Positions 60,559-64,000 of a DNA stretch of 64,000 bases are shown in pieces. The first letter of the stretch is position 1. Each line of letters starts with the position of its first letter. The DNA comes from Rhizobium freirei PRF 81. GTDB taxonomy: Bacteria; Pseudomonadota; Alphaproteobacteria; Rhizobiales; Rhizobiaceae. The notes under the pieces are model-generated. The model ran no database searches and had not been told where the DNA came from. It was given only the letters and a program-made list of their open reading frames with translations. Position numbers and translations under genes: made by a program. The stretch is from the NCBI RefSeq assembly GCF_000359745.1, contig NZ_AQHN01000010.1, positions 164,353-228,352 on the forward strand, written 5' to 3'.

Positions 60559-63500
60559 GCCGCCACCTCCTTGCCGTCCTTCAGGCTTTCCAGATCGAAT
60601 CTCGCCGAATTGCTTCTCGGCGTCCAGAGCTTGCGATCGATCGCCTCCAGCAAACGCTCCCGCAGGTCCCGAAGTGCTGCCGGGTTCTTCTCCGCCATGA
60701 AGTCGCGCACGCGCTGATCGACGACGAAAGCCTGATAGACGGCTTCGAAATGATGATTGCGCACCGCGCCGGTCGTCGCGGCAAAAGCGAAGAGATAGTC
60801 CACCGTTGCGGCGATCTCGAAGGCGCCCTTGTAGCCGTGGCGCATGATGCCCTCGATCCACTTGGGATTGACGACGCGCCCGCGCACGACCCGGCCGATC
60901 TCCTCTTCGAGGGAACGGATCACGGGCTTTTCCGGCCTTGAATGGTCGTTGTGATAGATCGAGGGACGCGCACCGCCAAGCTGCTCGGCTGCCGCCACCA
61001 TGCCGCCCTCGAACTGATAATAGTCGTCGCTATCAAGCAGATCGTGCTCGCGATTGTCCTGGTTCTGCACGACAGCCTGGATCGAGCGCAATCTTTCCTC
61101 GAAGACGCCACGCTCGGCTCTGCCTTCCTCGCCTGCGCCATAGGCATAGCTGCCCCAGACGAGATAGGCTTCGGCCAGATCGGCGCGCCGCTCCCAGCCC
61201 TTCTCATCGATGAGCGCCTGCAGACCGGCTCCGTACGCCCCCGGCTTGGAGCCGAAGATCCGATAGCCGGCCCGGCGGCGGGCGGAGGCCTTGTCGAGGC
61301 CGGCTGCTTCAAGCCGCGCGATCTCGCCCCGCATGCGCGCCGCAATTGGATTGTCAGCCGCATCCTCATCAAGCGCGCCGACGGCGCGGATTGCCTTGTC
61401 GAACAGGGCGATCTGCTCGGGAAAGGCGTCACGGAAAAAGCCGGAGATGCGCAGCGTGACGTCAACACGCGGCCGCCGCAGCATGGCGGGCGGAATGATC
61501 TCGTAGCCGGTGACGCGGCGCGATGTCATATCCCATACGGGCTTGACGCCGATCAGCGCCAGCGCCTGCGCGACATCGTCACCGCCCGTGCGCATGTTCG
61601 ACGTGCCCCAGGCGGTCAGCCCGAAGGAAACCGGCCATTCGCCATGGTCCTGAACGTAGCGGCGGATCAGCAATTCGGCTGATTTCTTGCCAAGCTCATA
61701 GGCCGCCGGCGTCGGCACGGCGCGGCTGTCGACCGAATAGAAGTTCCGCCCCGTCGGCAGAACATCCGGCCGGCCACGGGTCGGCGCACCGGAAGGTCCG
61801 GGCGGAACGAAACGGCCGTCGAGACCTTTGAGCAGAGCCGAGATTTCCGCATCGCCGCAGGCGAGGATGGACGGCTGGAGTTTTGAGGCAATCTCGTCCA
61901 GAACCATGCGAGTGTTTGGCCAATCCTCCGGGCAGGCTATGTCGCCATCCACGAGTTTTGCGGCCAGAAGCTCGATACGCTCGACGGTATCGCCTTGGGT
62001 GCGCCAGGGAGCCTCTGAAACATTTTGGAGGATTGACGGGCGTGGGCCGGTCCACTCTGCGGCCATGTCGCAATCCAGTGGGTCGAATTGTTTGCTCGGA
62101 GAGTTACCCCCCTCTGTCAGCTTCGCTGACATCTCCCCCACAAGGGGGGAGATTGGGGGGAGTATGCCGCTCGCCTTTTCCAATTTATCGCGAACCACGG
62201 CAACGGATTCGATAGCCATTTGAGGCGATGTCGTGCCACGGGCCATCAATCTCCCCCCTTGTGGGGGAGATGTCGCGTCAGCGACAGAGGGGGGTATCGC
62301 ACTCTCCCCACCCTCCAAAGCATCCCGCGCAATCGCCCGCTGCAGGCTCTGATCGCCACCCTCGCCCAACCCGCGCGGCACCCGCGCCAGCGCCACGGTC
62401 AAATCCGTCAACAGCCGTCCGGAGGGCGAAACGCCGAAGATATGCAGGCCATCTCGGATCTGCATTTCCTTGAGATCGCAGAGATAGGCGTCGAGCTTGC
62501 GCAACGCCTCGTCTTCACCCTCGCCCTTGGCGATGCCGGCATCCTGATCGAGACCGATATCGGCGACGAGGTCGAGGATCTGCTTGCGAAGCAGACGGAT
62601 GCGGCGGGGATCGCCGCCCGAAGCCTCGTAATATTCGTCGACCAGCGCCTCAAGATCCTTGAGCGGGCCATAGCTTTCGGCGCGCGTCAGCGGCGGCGTC
62701 AGGTGATCGATGATGACAGCGCTCGTGCGGCGCTTGGCCTGCGTGCCCTCGCCGGGATCATTGACGATGAAGGGATAGAGGTTCGGCAGCGGCCCGAGGA
62801 TCGCTTCGGGGTAGCAGGTTTCCGACAGCGCCAGCGCTTTGCCCGGCAGCCATTCGAGATTGCCGTGCTTGCCCATGTGGATGACCGCACGCGCATCGAA
62901 GGAACGGCGCAGGAAGGCATAGAAGGCGAGATAGCCGTGCGGCGGCACGAGATCTGGAGAGTGGTAGCTCTCCTTCGGATCGATGTTGTAACCGCGCGCC
63001 GGCTGGATGCCGACAAGCACCTCGCCGAAGCGAGCGAACGGCAGGGCAAAGCCGCCATCGATCGCGTAGGGATCCGCCTCCGGTTCGCCCCAGCGCGCCC
63101 CGATCTCATCGTGAATCTGCTTGGGAAGCGACGAGAAGAAATCCCTGTAGTCGCTGAAGGAAAGCGTCTCGCGAACGATGCAGCCATCATGCCCCGCATT
63201 TGTCGGGCCTTCCGCCAGATGCCGCATCAGCGCATCGCCATCGGCAGGCAGATCGGCAACGCTATAGCCCGCAACCTGCATCGCCTTCAGCAGCTCAATC
63301 GTACCGGCCGGCGTATCGAGGCCGACGCCATTGCCGAGGCGCCCATCGCGATTGGGATAATTCGCCATGACCAGCGCGACACGGCGATCGCCGGGCGGCG
63401 TATTGCGCAGCCGCGCCCAATTGGCGGCGAGCCGTGCGGTATAGCGCATGCGATCCTCAAGCGGTTCGCTGGCGACGATATTGGCCTCGACCCGTTCGTC

Positions 63501-64000
63501 ATAACGAGCCGCTGCTTTGAAGGACACGGCACGGGCAAGAACACGGCCATCGACCTCGGGCAGTGCCACGTTCATGCCGAGATCGCGCGCCGAAAGCCCT
63601 TGCGCGGACGCCTCCCAGGCTTCCTTGGACGAAGCCGAGAAGATTGCTTGAAGAACGACAGCCTCACCCGTTTCGAGAACCGTCGCCTGACGATCCGCGC
63701 CCGGCGCCGACACGGCAAAGCCGGTGGCATTAATGACCACACCCGGCTTCAGCTCGGTAAAGACGCTTTCGAGAATACCGACGGACACGGCGTCCTTGAG
63801 GCTATAGGCAAAGACCGGTAGCGGTCGCATGCCCTCGGCGATGAGCGCCTCTATCATGGCTTCGACGGGTTTGGTTTCACCGCTCTGTACAAGAGCACGG
63901 TAGAAAGAAATGGCGACGGTCGGGGGTTCGAATCCTGCAGGGATTGCCATCTGCTCCAAATCGACGGCAGCGTCCGGCGACTGCTTCAAAGGAGAGTTTC
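60555..64000 (-). CDS. cobN: Cobaltochelatase subunit CobN (5' end missing), with an internal insertion
   Basis: This large ATP-dependent cobaltochelatase subunit inserts cobalt into hydrogenobyrinate a,c-diamide with CobS/CobT-type AAA partners. About 1148 codons are visible and the frame continues past the right edge (reading NSPLKQSPD at 64000), so about 130 N-terminal residues are outside. Family blocks: VIHMGKHGNLEWLPGKALAL, FIVNDPGEGTQAKRR, FDPLDCDMAAEWTGPRPSIL, AWGTSNMRTGGDDVAQAL and YQFEGGMVAAAEQLGG. Between ARVPRGLGEGGDQSLQRAI and FDPLDC an insertion of roughly 80 residues is encoded by two inverted repeat copies and the segment between them. The frame is intact. Confidence 0.93.
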   Translation of the reverse strand, partial: NSPLKQSPDAAVDLEQMAIPAGFEPPTVAISFYRALVQSGETKPVEAMIEALIAEGMRPLPVFAYSLKDAVSVGILESVFTELKPGVVINATGFAVSAPGADRQATVLETGEAVVLQAIFSASSKEAWEASAQGLSARDLGMNVALPEVDGRVLARAVSFKAAARYDERVEANIVASEPLEDRMRYTARLAANWARLRNTPPGDRRVALVMANYPNRDGRLGNGVGLDTPAGTIELLKAMQVAGYSVADLPADGDALMRHLAEGPTNAGHDGCIVRETLSFSDYRDFFSSLPKQIHDEIGARWGEPEADPYAIDGGFALPFARFGEVLVGIQPARGYNIDPKESYHSPDLVPPHGYLAFYAFLRRSFDARAVIHMGKHGNLEWLPGKALALSETCYPEAILGPLPNLYPFIVNDPGEGTQAKRRTSAVIIDHLTPPLTRAESYGPLKDLEALVDEYYEASGGDPRRIRLLRKQILDLVADIGLDQDAGIAKGEGEDEALRKLDAYLCDLKEMQIRDGLHIFGVSPSGRLLTDLTVALARVPRGLGEGGDQSLQRAIARDALEGGESAIPPSVADATSPPQGGRLMARGTTSPQMAIESVAVVRDKLEKASGILPPISPLVGEMSAKLTEGGNSPSKQFDPLDCDMAAEWTGPRPSILQNVSEAPWRTQGDTVERIELLAAKLVDGDIACPEDWPNTRMVLDEIASKLQPSILACGDAEISALLKGLDGRFVPPGPSGAPTRGRPDVLPTGRNFYSVDSRAVPTPAAYELGKKSAELLIRRYVQDHGEWPVSFGLTAWGTSNMRTGGDDVAQALALIGVKPVWDMTSRRVTGYEIIPPAMLRRPRVDVTLRISGFFRDAFPEQIALFDKAIRAVGALDEDAADNPIAARMRGEIARLEAAGLDKASARRRAGYRIFGSKPGAYGAGLQALIDEKGWERRADLAEAYLVWGSYAYGAGEEGRAERGVFEERLRSIQAVVQNQDNREHDLLDSDDYYQFEGGMVAAAEQLGGARPSIYHNDHSRPEKPVIRSLEEEIGRVVRGRVVNPKWIEGIMRHGYKGAFEIAATVDYLFAFAATTGAVRNHHFEAVYQAFVVDQRVRDFMAEKNPAALRDLRERLLEAIDRKLWTPRSNSARFDLESLKDGKEVAA
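62107..62160 (+). repeat. Palindromic repeat copy 1 inside cobN
   Basis: A C-rich start (CCCCCCTCTGTC) leads into a small hairpin (GTCAGCttcGCTGAC, 62116-62130) and a strong one (ATCTCCCCC...GGGGGGAGAT, 62131-62153). The same unit occurs inverted at 62247-62294. The composition is unlike the flanking cobN sequence. Such units are normally found between genes in rhizobia; here it is translated as part of CobN (PPISPLVGEMSAKLTEGG). Confidence 0.8.
62247..62294 (-). repeat. Palindromic repeat copy 2 (inverted) inside cobN
   Basis: Read on the minus strand this copy matches copy 1 except in the small inner hairpin (GTCGCtgacGCGAC in place of GTCAGCttcGCTGAC). The stronger hairpin is unchanged. 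Translated in the cobN frame it gives PPSVADATSPPQGG. Copies 1 and 2 face each other around 86 bases, so the whole 188-base unit could also fold on itself. Confidence 0.8.

Noticed and set aside
62220..63821. A 533-codon plus-strand frame opposite cobN
   Set aside because: High-GC antisense shadow; cobN is fully conserved on the other strand and the plus frame shows no family.
63915..63950. A tRNA T-arm-like GGTTCGAATCC sequence
   Set aside because: It lies in the CobN coding frame (AGFEPPTV) with no acceptor stem or other cloverleaf parts.

Overview
The window reads as chromosomal DNA of an alphaproteobacterium of the Rhizobium group (fast-growing rhizobia/agrobacteria). The evidence is high GC, dense ATGA-coupled operons, the rhizobial very-long-chain fatty-acid lipid A cluster (acpXL-fabZXL-fabF2XL-fabF1XL-adh2XL-lpxXL), an aerobic cobalamin pathway (cobN, cobE, cobO, cobA-D), a Usg protein and three copies of a RIME-like two-hairpin intergenic repeat. 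I recognise no tRNA, rRNA, CRISPR array, transposase or prophage, so this is mostly core chromosome.

Layout. 1-4.3 kb: end of an exported protein, a polar amino-acid ABC transporter (binding protein plus two permeases, no ATPase), usg and a DUF2270 membrane protein. 4.4-6.9 kb: TPR-methyltransferase, then a GST/ArsR/SRPBCC operon. 6.9-11 kb: ssuADCB alkanesulfonate uptake and desulfonation. 11-16 kb: beta-hydroxyacid dehydrogenase, Lrp regulator, uracil-DNA glycosylase-like protein, exported nuclease, membrane histidine kinase, diacylglycerol kinase. 16-18.1 kb: divergent cobT and cobS. 18-25.4 kb: DUF1289 protein, retroviral-type protease, EamA transporter, GNAT acetyltransferase, ABC-2 exporter, extensin-like lipoprotein, thioesterase. 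25.5-28.3 kb: two Sel1-repeat proteins. 28.4-38.6 kb: exported protein, MFS carrier, uvrB, SRPBCC, nucleotide cyclase, deaminase, cspA, dusA, FAH hydrolase. 38.6-43.8 kb: gamma-carbonic-anhydrase fold protein, then the zinc regulon (zur, znuB, znuC divergent from znuA, followed by a ZigA/COG0523 GTPase and a tiny cysteine protein). 43.8-50.9 kb: PAS protein, the lipid A VLCFA cluster, L,D-transpeptidase. 51-64 kb: cobD, cobC, cobB, cobA, nucleoside hydrolase, cobE, TSUP transporter, NTF2/XRE pair, cobO, a DMSP-lyase-like cupin, and cobN running off the right edge.

How the genes work together. Nine cobalamin genes in three blocks cover SAM-dependent methylation of uroporphyrinogen, a,c-diamidation, cobalt chelation, corrinoid adenosylation, the aminopropanol arm and nucleotide-loop assembly. 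The zinc block has Zur-like palindromes between znuC and znuA and in front of the GTPase. The acpXL block makes and transfers the C28-type acyl chain of rhizobial lipid A.

Most notable: cobN carries an in-frame insertion bounded by two inverted palindromic repeat copies; FabF2XL lacks the catalytic cysteine and looks like a chain-length-factor partner of FabF1XL; a 60-residue CxCxxC protein is translationally coupled to the zinc GTPase; a RIME-like hairpin supplies the 3' end of cobC; a 24-bp inverted repeat lies upstream of acpXL; and an orphan terminator suggests an unannotated RNA near 22.5 kb.
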